This document shows, piece by piece, positions 16,014 through 26,256 of a stretch of 64,000 nt of DNA. The notes beneath the pieces were generated by a model. That model did no database searches, had not been told where the DNA came from, and saw only the letters and a program-made list of their open reading frames with translations. Position numbers and translations under genes: made by a program. This DNA is from Terribacillus halophilus (GTDB lineage Bacteria; Bacillota; Bacilli; Bacillales; Amphibacillaceae): assembly GCF_900101385.1 (NCBI RefSeq), contig NZ_FMZB01000013.1, positions 1 through 64,000 on the forward strand, given 5' to 3'. Position 1 is the stretch's first letter. Each line of letters starts with the position of its first letter.

Positions 16014-17114
16014 ATGAGTGAGTTGAAAAGAACACCGCTTTATCCTGCTTATCAGGCAAACAGCAAGACGATCGATTTTGGAGGCTGGGAACTGCCGGTA
16101 CATTTCAGCAGCATCCAGGAAGAGCATCATGCTGTCAGGCAAGCTGCTGGTTTATTCGATGTTTCCCATATGGGGGAGATTCTGGTTCATGGACCGGCGA
16201 GTAAGGATTTCCTGCAGTATGTCTTGACGAATGACCTGGATATGCTCGTCCCGAATAAAGCACAGTACAGCGTCATGTGTCATGAAGACGGGGGAACAGT
16301 GGACGATCTGATTGTTTATATGCTGGAGGAAAATCGTTATCTATTGGTTGTCAATGCCGCCAATACCGAAAAGGATTTCAAATGGCTGATTAGCCATAAG
16401 CGTGATGGCGTGGAAATCGAGAATCAGTCAGAAGCTTACATGCAGGTTGCCCTCCAAGGACCCCATGCGGAGCAAATCCTTCAGCAGGTGACAGCGGCAA
16501 AATTATCGGAAATTTCATTTTTTCGATTTGCTTACCCTGCGAAATTGGAAGACATTGAAGGGGATTTTCTAATCTCTCGCACAGGCTATACGGGTGAAGA
16601 TGGTTTTGAGATCTATGGGCCGGCTGCAAGCGGGCAAGCTGTCTGGGAACTGCTGTTAAAGACAGGCCAGCCATATAACCTACAGCCAGTCGGACTTGGA
16701 GCAAGGGACACATTGCGTTTTGAAGCGAATTTGCCTTTGTATGGAAATGAATTGACAAAGGAAATCACGCCAGTCGAAGCAGGTATCGGCTTTGCGGTGA
16801 AAACGAATAAATCTGCCGACTTCATCGGCAAAGAAGTCTTAAAAAAGCAAAAAGAGAACGGAACTGAGCGAAAACTAGTCGGTATCGAGATGCTGGATAA
16901 AGGCATTCCTCGTCATGGGTATCCGGTCTTCAGCGAAGATGAACAGATTGGGGAGATAACGACTGGCACCAAGTCGCCTACACTTGATAAATCTATCGGC
17001 CTTGCCCTTATACAAGCAGATGCTGCAGAACAAGGCAATGTTGTAGAGGTGCAGATCCGGAAAAAGAGATTACAGGCCAAGGTTGTCGCAATACCATTCT
17101 ATAAGCGGAAATAG
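16014..17114 (+). CDS. gcvT: aminomethyltransferase, glycine cleavage T protein
   Basis: A 366-residue T protein. It transfers the aminomethyl carbon from the lipoylated H protein to tetrahydrofolate, releasing ammonia. The N-terminal [20 protein letters not shown]-type region, the folate-binding core with [13 protein letters not shown], and the conserved [11 protein letters not shown] segment are present. A tandem ATG occurs at 16011/16014; the second has better spacing from GAGGAGAAGG. First gene of a glycine-inducible operon with gcvPA and gcvPB; the lipoate-bearing H protein gene is not in this window. Confidence 0.95.
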   Translation: MSELKRTPLYPAYQANSKTIDFGGWELPVHFSSIQEEHHAVRQAAGLFDVSHMGEILVHGPASKDFLQYVLTNDLDMLVPNKAQYSVMCHEDGGTVDDLIVYMLEENRYLLVVNAANTEKDFKWLISHKRDGVEIENQSEAYMQVALQGPHAEQILQQVTAAKLSEISFFRFAYPAKLEDIEGDFLISRTGYTGEDGFEIYGPAASGQAVWELLLKTGQPYNLQPVGLGARDTLRFEANLPLYGNELTKEITPVEAGIGFAVKTNKSADFIGKEVLKKQKENGTERKLVGIEMLDKGIPRHGYPVFSEDEQIGEITTGTKSPTLDKSIGLALIQADAAEQGNVVEVQIRKKRLQAKVVAIPFYKRK

Positions 17115-17125
17115 GGGGATACGCC

Positions 17126-18484
17126 ATGGAATTCAGATACTTACCGATGACAGAGCAAGACAAAGAAGAAATGCTGCAAATGATCGGTGTGGAGGACACA
17201 GAGGAGCTTTTCTCTGATATTCCGGAGGAGGTTCGTCTGAGAGCGCCGCTTGGGATCAAAGAACCGAAGAGCGAAGGAGAACTGAAAGCGGAACTTGCTG
17301 GCTTGGCAAATCGCAATGTCACCATGAAAACACATGCTTCCTTCCTTGGTGCGGGTGTGTACGATCATTACATTCCTTCCATCGTGGATCATGTTATTTC
17401 CAGATCAGAGTTTTATACAGCTTATACACCTTATCAGCCTGAAATATCCCAAGGTGAGCTGCAGGCCATTTTTGAATTCCAGACAATGATAGCCGAGCTG
17501 ACTGGAATGGATGTAGCGAATAGTTCCATGTACGACGGCGGAACAGCTCTTGCCGAAGCAGCCACATTGAGCGCGGGTCATACAAAGAAGAGAAAGATCA
17601 TTGTGTCTGAAGCGGTTCATCCGGAATCGCGTCAAGTGATTGATTCCTATGGCAGAGGACAGCACTTGGAAATCGTCACTGTCCCGCATAAGGAAGGATT
17701 GACTGATTTACAAGCGTTGGAAGAGTTAGTGGATGAAAATACGGCAAGCGTCATCATCCAGTACCCAAATTTCTTCGGTCAAGTCGAACCACTTGCCGAC
17801 ATTCGAAAAATCATTGATACACAGCCAAAAACGATGATGGTTGTGTCCAGCAATCCTTTGGCGCTGGGATACTTGACACCGCCAGGCAGCTTCGGAGCCG
17901 ATATTGTAGTTGGTGATACACAAGTATTCGGCATTCCGGCACAGTTCGGAGGTCCTCACTGCGGTTATTTCGCAAGCACGGCTAAATTGATGCGTAAACT
18001 GCCGGGAAGGCTTGTCGGACAAACGAAGGATGAAGAAGGCAGACGCGGATTTGTCCTGACACTGCAAGCTCGGGAGCAGCATATCCGCCGGGATAAGGCA
18101 ACATCGAATATTTGTTCCAATCAGGCACTGAATGCGTTGGCTTCTTCCGTCGCAATGAGTGCACTAGGGAAAAAAGGTGTGGCTGAGATGGCGCACTTGA
18201 ATATACAAAAAGCCCAATATATGAAAAAGCAGCTTGAAGCACACGGGCTGCAAGTCGTATTCCAAGGCGCCTTCTTTAATGAATTGGTAATTAAAATAGA
18301 CGACGATGCGGATGCACTGAATGATCATCTGGTTACACAAGGGTTTATCGGGGGGTATCACTTGGGACGGACAGATGATCGTTTGAAGAACCACATACTT
18401 GTTGCTGTGACGGAGCAGCGCACGAAAGAACAGATTGATACATTCGTAAGAGAGGTGGCGGCAGTCCATGCAAAACAACACTGA
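17126..18484 (+). CDS. gcvPA: glycine dehydrogenase (decarboxylating) subunit 1
   Basis: A 452-residue N-terminal half of the P protein, which in Firmicutes is split into two subunits. With GcvPB it forms the PLP-dependent decarboxylase that loads the aminomethyl group on the H protein. Typical segments include [36 protein letters not shown] and [26 protein letters not shown] precedes the ATG. It overlaps gcvPB by 17 bp. Confidence 0.95.
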   Translation: MEFRYLPMTEQDKEEMLQMIGVEDTEELFSDIPEEVRLRAPLGIKEPKSEGELKAELAGLANRNVTMKTHASFLGAGVYDHYIPSIVDHVISRSEFYTAYTPYQPEISQGELQAIFEFQTMIAELTGMDVANSSMYDGGTALAEAATLSAGHTKKRKIIVSEAVHPESRQVIDSYGRGQHLEIVTVPHKEGLTDLQALEELVDENTASVIIQYPNFFGQVEPLADIRKIIDTQPKTMMVVSSNPLALGYLTPPGSFGADIVVGDTQVFGIPAQFGGPHCGYFASTAKLMRKLPGRLVGQTKDEEGRRGFVLTLQAREQHIRRDKATSNICSNQALNALASSVAMSALGKKGVAEMAHLNIQKAQYMKKQLEAHGLQVVFQGAFFNELVIKIDDDADALNDHLVTQGFIGGYHLGRTDDRLKNHILVAVTEQRTKEQIDTFVREVAAVHAKQH

Positions 18485-19931
18485 TTTCCCATTGTTATTC
18501 GAACAAACGAAACCAGGCAGGACCGGATACAGTTTGCCGCCGCTTGATGTTCCAGAAACGGATCTATCGGAAGTTTTCGAGTCAGATTATATCCGCAGTG
18601 AACAAGCCGAATTGCCGGAGTTAAGCGAGCTGCAGATCATCCGGCATTATACAGCACTGTCCCGAAGAAATTATGGTGTCGACTCCGGATTCTATCCGCT
18701 TGGCTCCTGTACGATGAAGTATAATCCGAAAATCAATGAAGATGTTATCCGAATGGATGGATTTAGCCATGTGCATCCATACCAAGACCCCAAAACAGCA
18801 CAAGGTGCGCTGGAGCTTATGTTTGATCTGCAGGAGCAGCTGAAAGAAATCACTGGTATGCATGAGGTTAGTTTGCAGCCAGCAGCAGGAGCTCACGGGG
18901 AATGGACCGGACTGATGATGATCCGTGCCTTACATGAGAAGAATGGGGAGACGCAGCGGACCAAGGTCATCGTGCCGGACTCTGCCCATGGTACGAATCC
19001 TGCTTCGGCAACTGTTGCTGGATTCGAATCTGTCACTGTTAAATCGAACGAACAGGGACTAGTTGATTTGGATGATTTGCGCCGTGTCGTTGGAGAAGAT
19101 ACAGCAGCACTGATGCTCACGAATCCGAATACACTCGGGCTGTTCGAAAAAGACATTTTGGAAATGGCCAAGATCGTCCATGAAGCAGGCGGTAAATTGT
19201 ATTATGACGGTGCCAACTTGAATGCCATCATGGGATACACACGCCCTGGTGATATGGGCTTTGATGTCGTGCATTTGAACCTGCATAAAACGTTCACCGG
19301 CCCGCATGGCGGCGGTGGTCCAGGCTCGGGACCTGTGGGTGTATCGGAGGAGCTGGCTGCCTTTTTGCCGAAGCCAATCGTACGCAGATCGGGAGGAGAA
19401 ATCATCCTTGACGAAGACCGTCCAGATTCAATCGGACGCGTGAAGCCTTATTACGGAAACTTTGGTATCAATGTCCGTGCATATACATACATCCGGACGA
19501 TGGGGCCAGAAGGACTGAAACGGGTAAGTGAATATGCTGTCTTGAATGCCAACTACATGATGCGTCGCTTGAGTGAAGCATTTGATTTACCATATGCGCA
19601 GCATTGTAAGCATGAATTCGTACTTTCCGGACGCAGGCAGAAAAAGCTTGGTGTCCGGACACTCGATATGGCCAAACGGCTGCTTGATTTTGGCTATCAC
19701 CCACCGACTATTTACTTCCCGCTCAACGTAGAGGAAGCGCTGATGATCGAGCCGACCGAAACGGAAGCAAAAGAAACATTGGATAGTTTCATCGATACGA
19801 TGCTGGAGATCGCTGCAGATGCAGAACAAAATCCAGAGATCGTCCAGGAAGCACCGCACACGACAGTCGTCAGCAGAATGGATGAGACGACTGCTGCCAG
19901 AAAGCCGATCCTTCGTTATATACCTGAATGA
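18468..19931 (+). CDS. gcvPB: glycine dehydrogenase (decarboxylating) subunit 2
   Basis: A 487-residue C-terminal half of the P protein. It carries the PLP lysine in [17 protein letters not shown] (Lys274) and the conserved [13 protein letters not shown] and [10 protein letters not shown] segments near the cofactor site. Its start lies within the end of gcvPA, so the two subunits are translationally coupled in equal amounts. Last gene of the gcv operon, followed by a strong terminator. Confidence 0.96.
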   Translation: MQNNTDFPLLFEQTKPGRTGYSLPPLDVPETDLSEVFESDYIRSEQAELPELSELQIIRHYTALSRRNYGVDSGFYPLGSCTMKYNPKINEDVIRMDGFSHVHPYQDPKTAQGALELMFDLQEQLKEITGMHEVSLQPAAGAHGEWTGLMMIRALHEKNGETQRTKVIVPDSAHGTNPASATVAGFESVTVKSNEQGLVDLDDLRRVVGEDTAALMLTNPNTLGLFEKDILEMAKIVHEAGGKLYYDGANLNAIMGYTRPGDMGFDVVHLNLHKTFTGPHGGGGPGSGPVGVSEELAAFLPKPIVRRSGGEIILDEDRPDSIGRVKPYYGNFGINVRAYTYIRTMGPEGLKRVSEYAVLNANYMMRRLSEAFDLPYAQHCKHEFVLSGRRQKKLGVRTLDMAKRLLDFGYHPPTIYFPLNVEEALMIEPTETEAKETLDSFIDTMLEIAADAEQNPEIVQEAPHTTVVSRMDETTAARKPILRYIPE

Positions 19932-19970
19932 AAAAAGAGCTTTGCACCTTACGTGCAAAGCTCTTTTTCA
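19931..19970. terminator. bidirectional terminator between gcvPB and yqhL
   Basis: Perfect 15-bp stem AAAAGAGCTTTGCAC / GTGCAAAGCTCTTTT with a 5-nt loop and poly-T on both strands. The yqhL stop codon overlaps the far edge. Confidence 0.9.
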
Positions 19971-20354
19971 ATCGCCTTTACGCTTGATTTTACCACTCCA
20001 GGCCTTGAAGCCGCCTTTAAGCTGGTTAAGATCCTGGCATCCTTTTTTATGCAGCATAGCTGCAGCTCGTACGGTACGTGTACCATTTTGATCATACAAG
20101 TAAACAGGCTTGTCCTTTCGGATCTCTGCCATCCGGTAGCGAAGTTGTGTCAGCGGGATATTGCGGGCCCCCAGGATATGTCCTCCGTCGAACTCCTTCG
20201 GCTCGCGAACATCGATCAGCTGCGCTTTACGGTAGCCAGCTTTGAATTCTTCCTCTGTAAGAGTTTTTAAATGTTTCTTCTGAATAAAATAACGGATTAC
20301 ACTGTAAAGAATGAATACAACGAGTGCAATGCCGATAACCAGTACTGCTTCCAT
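19968..20354 (-). CDS. yqhL: rhodanese-like domain protein YqhL, without the catalytic Cys
   Basis: A 128-residue protein with an N-terminal membrane helix (about residues 3-22) and a single cytoplasmic rhodanese domain (about 30-125). Fold markers LIDVREPKEFDGGHILGARN and GGFKAW are clear. The active-site loop reads YLYDQNGTR, with Asp88 where sulfurtransferases have Cys, so sulfur transfer at the usual site is not expected. It may bind a partner or ligand instead. Convergent with gcvPB and next to mntR, as in B. subtilis. Confidence 0.88.
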   Translation of the reverse strand: MEAVLVIGIALVVFILYSVIRYFIQKKHLKTLTEEEFKAGYRKAQLIDVREPKEFDGGHILGARNIPLTQLRYRMAEIRKDKPVYLYDQNGTRTVRAAAMLHKKGCQDLNQLKGGFKAWSGKIKRKGD

Positions 20355-20476
20355 GTCATTTCCCCCATCTGCTGATACTCCAGCTTATATTATAGCAAGC
20401 AAGTACTTATTTTCAAAGAATTTTTACACCCGTTCAAATAAGTGTAACACTTTTGTCCGGATTCAACTTTGTTGGC

Positions 20477-20505
20477 TTGTTTGTCCGCTGAAAAAAGTGT
20501 ATCAT
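20477..20505 (+). promoter_or_regulatory. candidate sigma-A promoter for mntR
   Basis: TATCAT at 20500-20505 with TTGTTT 17 bp upstream, about 40 bp before the mntR start. The -35 box is weak. Confidence 0.35.
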
Positions 20506-20547
20506 GTAAAGATGTAGAAGCCGCAGTGGTTTGAATGGAGGAGTATT

Positions 20548-20967
20548 ATGCCTACACCCAGTATGGAGGACTATATCGAACAAATTTACATATTAATGGA
20601 GCAAAAAGGGTACGCTCGTGTATCGGATATAGCAGAGAATCTGCAAGTCCATCCTTCCTCTGTCACAAAAATGGTGCAGAAGCTGGATAAAGATGAATAT
20701 TTGAAGTATGAAAAATATCGAGGATTGATTTTGACCGATAAAGGGGAACAGGTCGGCAAACGGCTCGTATACCGGCATGAACTATTGGAAGATTTCCTTC
20801 GGATCATCGGTGTCGAGGAAGGGAATATCTATCACGATGTAGAAGGGATCGAGCATCACTTGAGTTGGAATTCCATCGAACGGATCGGTAATCTCGTTCA
20901 ATTCTTCCAGGCAGACAAGGAACGCCAAGAAGCACTGATCAAAATTAGGCATGACCAAAAGTCTTAA
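20548..20967 (+). CDS. mntR: manganese-responsive transcriptional regulator MntR
   Basis: A 139-residue DtxR-family repressor. It has an N-terminal winged helix (about 1-70) and a helical dimerisation domain. All metal ligands known from B. subtilis MntR are at matching positions: Asp8, Glu11, His77, Glu99, Glu102 and His103. With Mn(II) bound it represses manganese uptake genes and can activate efflux genes. GGAGGAGTATT precedes the ATG. A single-gene unit with its own terminator. Confidence 0.96.
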   Translation: MPTPSMEDYIEQIYILMEQKGYARVSDIAENLQVHPSSVTKMVQKLDKDEYLKYEKYRGLILTDKGEQVGKRLVYRHELLEDFLRIIGVEEGNIYHDVEGIEHHLSWNSIERIGNLVQFFQADKERQEALIKIRHDQKS

Positions 20968-20969
20968 CC

Positions 20970-20996
20970 AGCCATCCAATTCGGATGGTTTTTTTG
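20970..20996 (+). terminator. terminator after mntR
   Basis: Short stem CCATCC / GGATGG with a 5-nt loop followed by seven or more T residues; outer A-T pairs extend it. Confidence 0.65.
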
Positions 20997-21053
20997 TTCT
21001 AAAAGAACAGCTCCTTGATTAGGTATAATAAAAAGTCATCATGGAGCGTGCTT

Positions 21054-21941
21054 ATGAAAATAGACGGCGTTTTCTCAGGTGGCGGGGTGAAGGCCTTTGC
21101 TTTCATCGGTGCCATTCAGGCTGTTGAGAAGGAGAAATACGAGTTTGAGAACGTAGCGGGTACTTCCGCCGGTGCGATCGTTGCAGGTTTGCTGGCAGCT
21201 GGTTACGATGGGAAAGAGATGGAAGCATTGCTGCAAGAAACCGATATCAGCAAATTCACAGATCCAATCAAGCTGACGAAGTTCATCCCATTCGCTAACT
21301 GGCTGACGCTTTATTTTAAGATGGGTTTATACAAAGGGAATGCCTTGGAAAGATGGTTATACGAAGCATTGGCGAAAAAGCAGGTATACACCTTTCAAGA
21401 TTTGAAGCCAAAAACGCTGAAAGTGATTGCAGCCGATGTAACGCTCGGCCGCTTGATCGTATTCCCGGATGATCTGGCTGAGACTTATGGGATCGATGGC
21501 GACAGTTTTCCAGTTGCACGTGCCATTCGGATGAGTGCAGGTATTCCGTATATTTTCATGCCGGCAAGACTCATATACAGGAATCGAAAACGGAGCTTGC
21601 TGCTGGATGGGGGACTGCTCAGTAACTTTCCGCTTTGGACTTTGGAAGGGGATGAAAGGCTCTTGAGGCGCCCGATTTTGGGAATGAAGCTGAGTGAAGC
21701 TGTACAAAAAATTCCTGTGCAGAAAGTTCATCAATCCTTTGATTTGTTTTATGCACTCTTTAAGACGATGAAGGTAGCGCATGATATGCGACATATCAAT
21801 CAGGGTACGGCAAAGGATATCATCTTCATTCCGGTAGAGGGTATCGGAATGGCAGATTTCACTATCTCTGCTGATGAAAAGGAAAAGCTGATAGCAGTTG
21901 GCAGGGACAAGGCGGAGCGGTTCCTGAAACGCTGGCCATAA
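21054..21941 (+). CDS. yqhO: patatin-like phospholipase family protein YqhO
   Basis: A 295-residue patatin-like serine hydrolase. The oxyanion loop FSGGGVKAF, the nucleophile elbow GTSAG (Ser38) and the Asp of the dyad in LLLDGGLLSNFP are intact, so it is probably an active lipid esterase. No signal peptide is visible; a cytoplasmic or peripheral membrane location is likely. The ATG at 21054 was taken because GGAGCG precedes it; the longer open frame starts in the promoter region, where TATAAT occurs at about 21024. Confidence 0.9.
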   Translation: MKIDGVFSGGGVKAFAFIGAIQAVEKEKYEFENVAGTSAGAIVAGLLAAGYDGKEMEALLQETDISKFTDPIKLTKFIPFANWLTLYFKMGLYKGNALERWLYEALAKKQVYTFQDLKPKTLKVIAADVTLGRLIVFPDDLAETYGIDGDSFPVARAIRMSAGIPYIFMPARLIYRNRKRSLLLDGGLLSNFPLWTLEGDERLLRRPILGMKLSEAVQKIPVQKVHQSFDLFYALFKTMKVAHDMRHINQGTAKDIIFIPVEGIGMADFTISADEKEKLIAVGRDKAERFLKRWP

Positions 21942-21973
21942 AAAAAGTCGGGCATCAGATGCTCGACTTTTTC
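21942..21973. terminator. bidirectional terminator between yqhO and yqhP
   Basis: Stem AAAAAGTCG-g-GCAT / ATGC-t-CGACTTTTT with a 3-nt loop, A-rich and T-rich on both flanks. Confidence 0.85.
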
Positions 21974-22371
21974 CGTTTTTGTTTGTTGCCTTCGATGACA
22001 CGAAGCTGCGGACCACGAGACCGATCTTTGATGGATCGCTTTCTTTTGGCAGCAGATGCTTTTTTTATGCTTGCAGCTGATTTTGCAGGTTTATTGACAG
22101 GGCGGGCTTTTGGCTGCTTATATTTTTGCTTTGACTGCTTCACTGCTTTTTTATATTTCTGCATATCGTTGCTGCTGCCGCCAGCTGTGGCACGGCCGCG
22201 CAGGCGTGTAAGAATGAAGTAGAGCAAAGCACCGAATAGAACGGCACCACCAACCCAAACAAGCACATTCTGGAAAAATGCGCCTGGACTCGTCACGAGC
22301 TGCATGACGACCCCGATGGCAGCAAGCCCAATCAAAACAAAAACGATGATGGAAGACCCAGATCTACGCAA
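21955..22371 (-). CDS. yqhP: YqhP-like small membrane protein
   Basis: A 138-residue protein with two N-terminal membrane segments (about 8-26 and 33-53) and a strongly basic, Lys/Ala-rich cytoplasmic tail (about 70-138). The start is TTG 22371, 8 nt after AAAGGAGG; the alternative ATG nearby is out of frame. Assigned to the YqhP family by position between yqhO and yqhQ and by topology. Function unknown; the tail could bind nucleic acid or acidic lipid. Confidence 0.72.
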   Translation of the reverse strand: MRRSGSSIIVFVLIGLAAIGVVMQLVTSPGAFFQNVLVWVGGAVLFGALLYFILTRLRGRATAGGSSNDMQKYKKAVKQSKQKYKQPKARPVNKPAKSAASIKKASAAKRKRSIKDRSRGPQLRVIEGNKQKRKKSSI

Positions 22372-22414
22372 CCCATTTTCCTCCTTTCCATGCCTCGAAA
22401 GAAACATGGTTTCG

Positions 22415-23359
22415 TTATCTTACTATCTTTATACCACTATTCACCTGTACAGAATCATTTTCCAGCACTTTTTTGAAAGAAGCGAGCGCAACTTCCACTT
22501 GGTCATCCTTTGGCTCTTTTGTCGTGATCAGCTGGAGCCACAATCCTGGATACCCAAGGAAGCGAAGGACAGGAATATTCCGGACCTTATTCGTGAGCTG
22601 GAGCACTTCGAACGATAGCCCGATGACAACCGGCAGAAGCAGGATCCGGTTTACCATGCGCCACCATAGCGGGTCTGTTGCAACGAACATATATACGATC
22701 ACACCTACTATGACAGTGAACAGCATGAAGCTTGATCCGCATCGATAATGAAGACGGGATTGTTTTTGGACATTCTCGACCGTAAGCGGCAACCCGTTTT
22801 CGTAACAGTTGATCACCTTATGTTCGGCGCCATGATATTGGAATACACGTTTAATTATCGGTGTCAATGACACAAGATAAACGTATGCAAGAAGAAGAAT
22901 CAGCTTCAGGAACCCTTCCAATGCAACTTGTTCAAAGCGGGAAGGCAGCCATTTGTCGAAGAAATCGGCGACTAATGCAGGCGTAAGTGTGAAAATCAGT
23001 TTCCCGAAAATGAAAGAAAGAACACCGACTGCGCCGATTCCGATGATCATTGCCAATTTGGATTTCTTCTCTTCCGGTACAATTTCTGCATCGTCTTCGG
23101 GGTTGACACCATAACGCTCTGAAGAAAAATTCAAATGTTTCGTGCCATTGGCGCTGGCCTGTATGATGGCTGCGAGGCCCCGCAATATAGGTATCTTTTT
23201 CAATTTGGATAGTTTCGGGTTATCTTTCCGTTCGACGGTTAAGTAATCAATGCTGTCGTCATTTCTGCGAACGGCAGTCACGAAGCTGTTTTTTCCCGCA
23301 AACATGACACCTTCAACGACGGCTTGCCCGCCATAGGTATTGGTTTGTTTATCTGACAT
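22415..23359 (-). CDS. yqhQ: DUF1385 family membrane protein YqhQ
   Basis: A 314-residue integral membrane protein. The family hallmark YGGQAVVEGVMFAG at the N-terminus and the QYHGAEHKVINCYE segment in the middle are clear; the latter's His/Glu/Cys residues suggest a metal or catalytic site. About four membrane helices are predicted. It lies 43 bp upstream of yqhP on the same strand. The family is widespread in Firmicutes; biochemical function is unassigned. Confidence 0.9.
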   Translation of the reverse strand: MSDKQTNTYGGQAVVEGVMFAGKNSFVTAVRRNDDSIDYLTVERKDNPKLSKLKKIPILRGLAAIIQASANGTKHLNFSSERYGVNPEDDAEIVPEEKKSKLAMIIGIGAVGVLSFIFGKLIFTLTPALVADFFDKWLPSRFEQVALEGFLKLILLLAYVYLVSLTPIIKRVFQYHGAEHKVINCYENGLPLTVENVQKQSRLHYRCGSSFMLFTVIVGVIVYMFVATDPLWWRMVNRILLLPVVIGLSFEVLQLTNKVRNIPVLRFLGYPGLWLQLITTKEPKDDQVEVALASFKKVLENDSVQVNSGIKIVR

Positions 23360-23478
23360 AATTTCACCAGCCTCGTATCGATTTCCTTCTATTTTACTAA
23401 AAAAATACAGAGAACACTAGATGCGAGCTATGATTAAAATTGCATATTCAAGGCATGCTACGTAATGAGGTGAGGAAT

Positions 23479-23958
23479 ATGCAGCAAAATCGGAAAACTG
23501 CATCGCGTTTCAATAGAAGTGCCGTCGTGACCGGATTCGCCGGGGGCGTGCTCTGGTCAGCAATTGCCTGGTTAGCCTACTTTTTTCATTTCACCGATTT
23601 ATCGGTGGCGGATTTCGTCTTGCGCTCATGGGTATGGATGCCATGGGCCGATACCTGGGTGGCCGAACTGATCAGTATCATCCTAGTCGGGCTTCTTTCG
23701 ATTCTCATTGCTTTTCTTTATTTCCTATTTTTGAAGCAGCAGGAAGGAATTATGCCAAGCTTGATCTTCGGCGCGGTGCTTTGGGTCCTTGTCCAACTTT
23801 TGCTCGCCCCGCTCATCCATGGTGTGGATAGTGCTTTTCAAGCAGATCGGAATGCAAATATTACGACAATGTGCCTGTATTTGCTTTATGCTGTATTTAT
23901 CGGATACAGTATCAGCTTTGAATACCAGCAAAGCGAGGCATACCAGGAGAAGGGTTAA
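23479..23958 (+). CDS. yqhR: YqhR family membrane protein
   Basis: A 159-residue membrane protein with four predicted helices (about 15-35, 58-80, 90-112, 125-145). The ATG at 23479 follows GAGGTGAGG. It matches the YqhR family by size, topology and place between yqhQ and aroQ. Function unknown; transcribed divergently from yqhQ. Confidence 0.85.
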   Translation: MQQNRKTASRFNRSAVVTGFAGGVLWSAIAWLAYFFHFTDLSVADFVLRSWVWMPWADTWVAELISIILVGLLSILIAFLYFLFLKQQEGIMPSLIFGAVLWVLVQLLLAPLIHGVDSAFQADRNANITTMCLYLLYAVFIGYSISFEYQQSEAYQEKG

Positions 23959-24042
23959 GCATTTCGAATTTTCAATCACAAAATCTTCGTCTTATGTTAC
24001 ACTATGTGAAAGTTAAAATCTTGTAACCAAAGGATGAAAAAA

Positions 24043-24471
24043 GTGAATCGCTTAATGTTAATCAATGGACCCAATTTGAACTTACTCGGTACGAGGGAAC
24101 CTGGCATTTATGGAAGTCACACGCTGTCTGATGTGGTGGCGGAAGTCAAGAAGGTGACGGATGATTTTGGTTACGAACTGGTAGACTTTCAGTCGAATCA
24201 CGAAGGAGCGATCGTGGATAAGATCCAGGAAGCGGGTCGCACATGCAGTGGGATCATCCTGAATGCTGCTGCTTATACGCATACGAGCATTGCCATCAGG
24301 GATGCGATTGCCAGTATCCCGATACCGGTGATGGAAGTCCACATTTCCAATATCCATACCCGCGAGGAGTTCAGGCATCATTCGATGCTGGCATCCGTGT
24401 GCAAGGCGCAAATCGTCGGTCTGGGTATCAAAGGCTACCGATATGCAGCTATGGCACTGCTGGAGAAATAA
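24043..24471 (+). CDS. aroQ: 3-dehydroquinate dehydratase, type II
   Basis: A 142-residue type II dehydroquinase, the third step of the shikimate pathway, acting as a cytoplasmic dodecamer. Active-site segments are present: NGPNLNLLGTREPGIYG with the lid Arg and Tyr, DFQSNHEG with the conserved His/Glu, and VEVHISNIHTREEFR. GTG 24043 lies 8 nt after AAAGGA; ATG 24034 touches the Shine-Dalgarno and is less likely but adds only three residues. Upstream of yqhT and efp in one run of genes. Confidence 0.94.
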   Translation: MNRLMLINGPNLNLLGTREPGIYGSHTLSDVVAEVKKVTDDFGYELVDFQSNHEGAIVDKIQEAGRTCSGIILNAAAYTHTSIAIRDAIASIPIPVMEVHISNIHTREEFRHHSMLASVCKAQIVGLGIKGYRYAAMALLEK

Positions 24472-24489
24472 GGGGAGAGGAAGAAACAG

Positions 24490-25551
24490 ATGGAGAAACT
24501 CGAGAAATTACGTGGTTTGATGGAAAAAAAGAATCTGGATGCACTTGTCGTGACAAGCGGGCAAAACCGCCGATACATATCAGGCTTTACCGGAAGTGCG
24601 GGACTGCTTGTCATCACAAAATCCAAACAGCTTTTCATTACGGATTTTCGCTATATCGAACAGGCAACAGAGCAAGCGCCTGACTTTGAAATCATTGAGC
24701 ATAAGCAGTCCATCGTCCAGGAAGCTTGTGCCCAACTGTTGAAAGAAGGAGCGCAGCAGGTAGGTTTTGAGCATGAAGATGTCACTTTCGCGCTATATCA
24801 GCAGTTCCAGGACGCTATCAAAGCAGATCTCGTCCCTGCTTCGGGATTGATCGAGGAATTGCGTCTGATCAAATCAGAAGCAGAGCTTCGCATCATGAAA
24901 ACTGCTGCAGAAATTGCCGATGCAGCCTATACACATATCCTGACTTTCGTGAAGCCAGGTATGAAGGAGATCGAGGTTTCCAATGAGCTGGAGTTCTTCA
25001 TGCGCAAACAAGGCGCAACACAGTCCAGCTTCGATACGATCGTCGCTTCCGGCTATCGTTCCGCTTTGCCGCATGGCGTGGCATCCGAAAAACAAATCCA
25101 AAAGGGCGAATTGGTCACACTTGATTATGGTGCCCTTTACAATGGATATTGCTCTGATATCACCCGAACTTTCGCAGTAGGTGAGATAAGTGACAAATTA
25201 CGCGAGATTTATGATATAGTACTAGAGGCGAATCTTCGAGGAGTAGCAGGCGTGAAACCGGGTATTACTGGTAAGGAAGCCGATGCGCTCACACGAGACT
25301 ATATCACCGAAAAAGGCTATGGCCAATATTTCGGACATTCTACCGGTCATGGACTCGGTATGGATGTACACGAATCGCCAGCTCTATCCTTCCGCTCCGA
25401 TACGGTATTAAAGCCAGGAATGGTCGTGACGGTAGAGCCGGGGATCTACATACCGGAAGTAGGCGGATGCCGCATCGAGGATGATCTTGTGCTGACAGCT
25501 GAGGGCAGTGAGCGCCTGACGTTCTCCACTAAAGATTTAATTACTTTGTAA
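24490..25551 (+). CDS. yqhT: Xaa-Pro aminopeptidase-like M24 peptidase YqhT
   Basis: A 353-residue M24-family metallopeptidase with an N-terminal creatinase-like domain (about 1-125) and a C-terminal pita-bread domain. The five metal ligands are visible: Asp in TLDYGALY, Asp in SDITRTF, His in GHSTGHGLG, Glu in VTVEPGIY and Glu in RIEDDLVL. It should remove N-terminal residues before proline. It sits just before efp, whose product helps ribosomes through proline stretches, a pairing conserved in Bacilli. Confidence 0.93.
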   Translation: MEKLEKLRGLMEKKNLDALVVTSGQNRRYISGFTGSAGLLVITKSKQLFITDFRYIEQATEQAPDFEIIEHKQSIVQEACAQLLKEGAQQVGFEHEDVTFALYQQFQDAIKADLVPASGLIEELRLIKSEAELRIMKTAAEIADAAYTHILTFVKPGMKEIEVSNELEFFMRKQGATQSSFDTIVASGYRSALPHGVASEKQIQKGELVTLDYGALYNGYCSDITRTFAVGEISDKLREIYDIVLEANLRGVAGVKPGITGKEADALTRDYITEKGYGQYFGHSTGHGLGMDVHESPALSFRSDTVLKPGMVVTVEPGIYIPEVGGCRIEDDLVLTAEGSERLTFSTKDLITL

Positions 25552-25577
25552 CAGCCGTTTTTCGAAGGAGGAAAACA

Positions 25578-26135
25578 ATGATTTCAGTTAACGATTTTCG
25601 TACGGGCCTTACAATCGAAGTAGATAATGGCCTATGGCAGGTAATTGATTTCCAGCACGTAAAACCTGGAAAAGGTGCGGCATTTGTCCGTTCCAAACTG
25701 CGTAACCTGCGCAATGGTAACATCCAGGAGAAAACATTCCGTGCAGGAGAAAAGGTTTCCCGTGCGCATATCGAACACAAAAAAATGCAGTATCTTTATT
25801 CTGCTGGTGATACGCATACTTTCATGGATAACGAGTCTTTCGAACAGCTGGAGCTTCAAACGGCACAGATCGAATATGAACTTAAATTCCTGAAAGAAAA
25901 TATGGAAATCAGCGTGATGACATTTGGCGGCGAAACACTTGGTGTGGATCTGCCGAACAACGTGGAATTGAAAGTTGTAGAAACAGAACCTGGTATCAAA
26001 GGTGATACAGCAAGCGGCGGTACGAAGCCAGCTATCGTTGAAACAGGTTTGAGCGTACAAGTTCCATTCTTCATCAATGAAGGTGATGTACTGATCATCA
26101 GCACATCTGATGGCAAATACGTATCACGTGCGTAA
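25578..26135 (+). CDS. efp: translation elongation factor P
   Basis: A 185-residue elongation factor P with a KOW-like domain and two OB domains. It relieves ribosome stalling at polyproline. The tip residue is Lys32 in KPGKGAAF, the lysine that is modified in Bacillus (5-aminopentanol type). AAGGAGGAAAACA precedes the ATG. Terminated by a strong hairpin. Confidence 0.97.
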   Translation: MISVNDFRTGLTIEVDNGLWQVIDFQHVKPGKGAAFVRSKLRNLRNGNIQEKTFRAGEKVSRAHIEHKKMQYLYSAGDTHTFMDNESFEQLELQTAQIEYELKFLKENMEISVMTFGGETLGVDLPNNVELKVVETEPGIKGDTASGGTKPAIVETGLSVQVPFFINEGDVLIISTSDGKYVSRA

Positions 26136-26143
26136 GGCAACTT

Positions 26144-26183
26144 AAAGAGCCTCTTCCCAACCTTGGGGAGAGGCTCTTTTTTG
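26144..26183 (+). terminator. intrinsic terminator after efp
   Basis: Stem AAAGAGCCTCT-t-CCC / GGGG-AGAGGCTCTTT with a short loop and a run of six T residues. Confidence 0.9.
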
Positions 26184-26184
26184 T

Positions 26185-26212
26185 GCATAAACCAATCGGA
26201 GGCACATACATT
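26185..26212 (+). promoter_or_regulatory. sigma-E promoter of the spoIIIA operon
   Basis: CATACATT at 26205-26212 matches the sigma-E -10 consensus CATACANT exactly, and GCATAAA at 26185-26191 fits the -35 element, with ATA 15 bp upstream. It lies 45 bp before spoIIIAA, consistent with mother-cell expression of the operon. Confidence 0.75.
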
Positions 26213-26256
26213 ACAGTATGGACAACATGTCCAATCGAAGCCAGAGGTGAACAACA

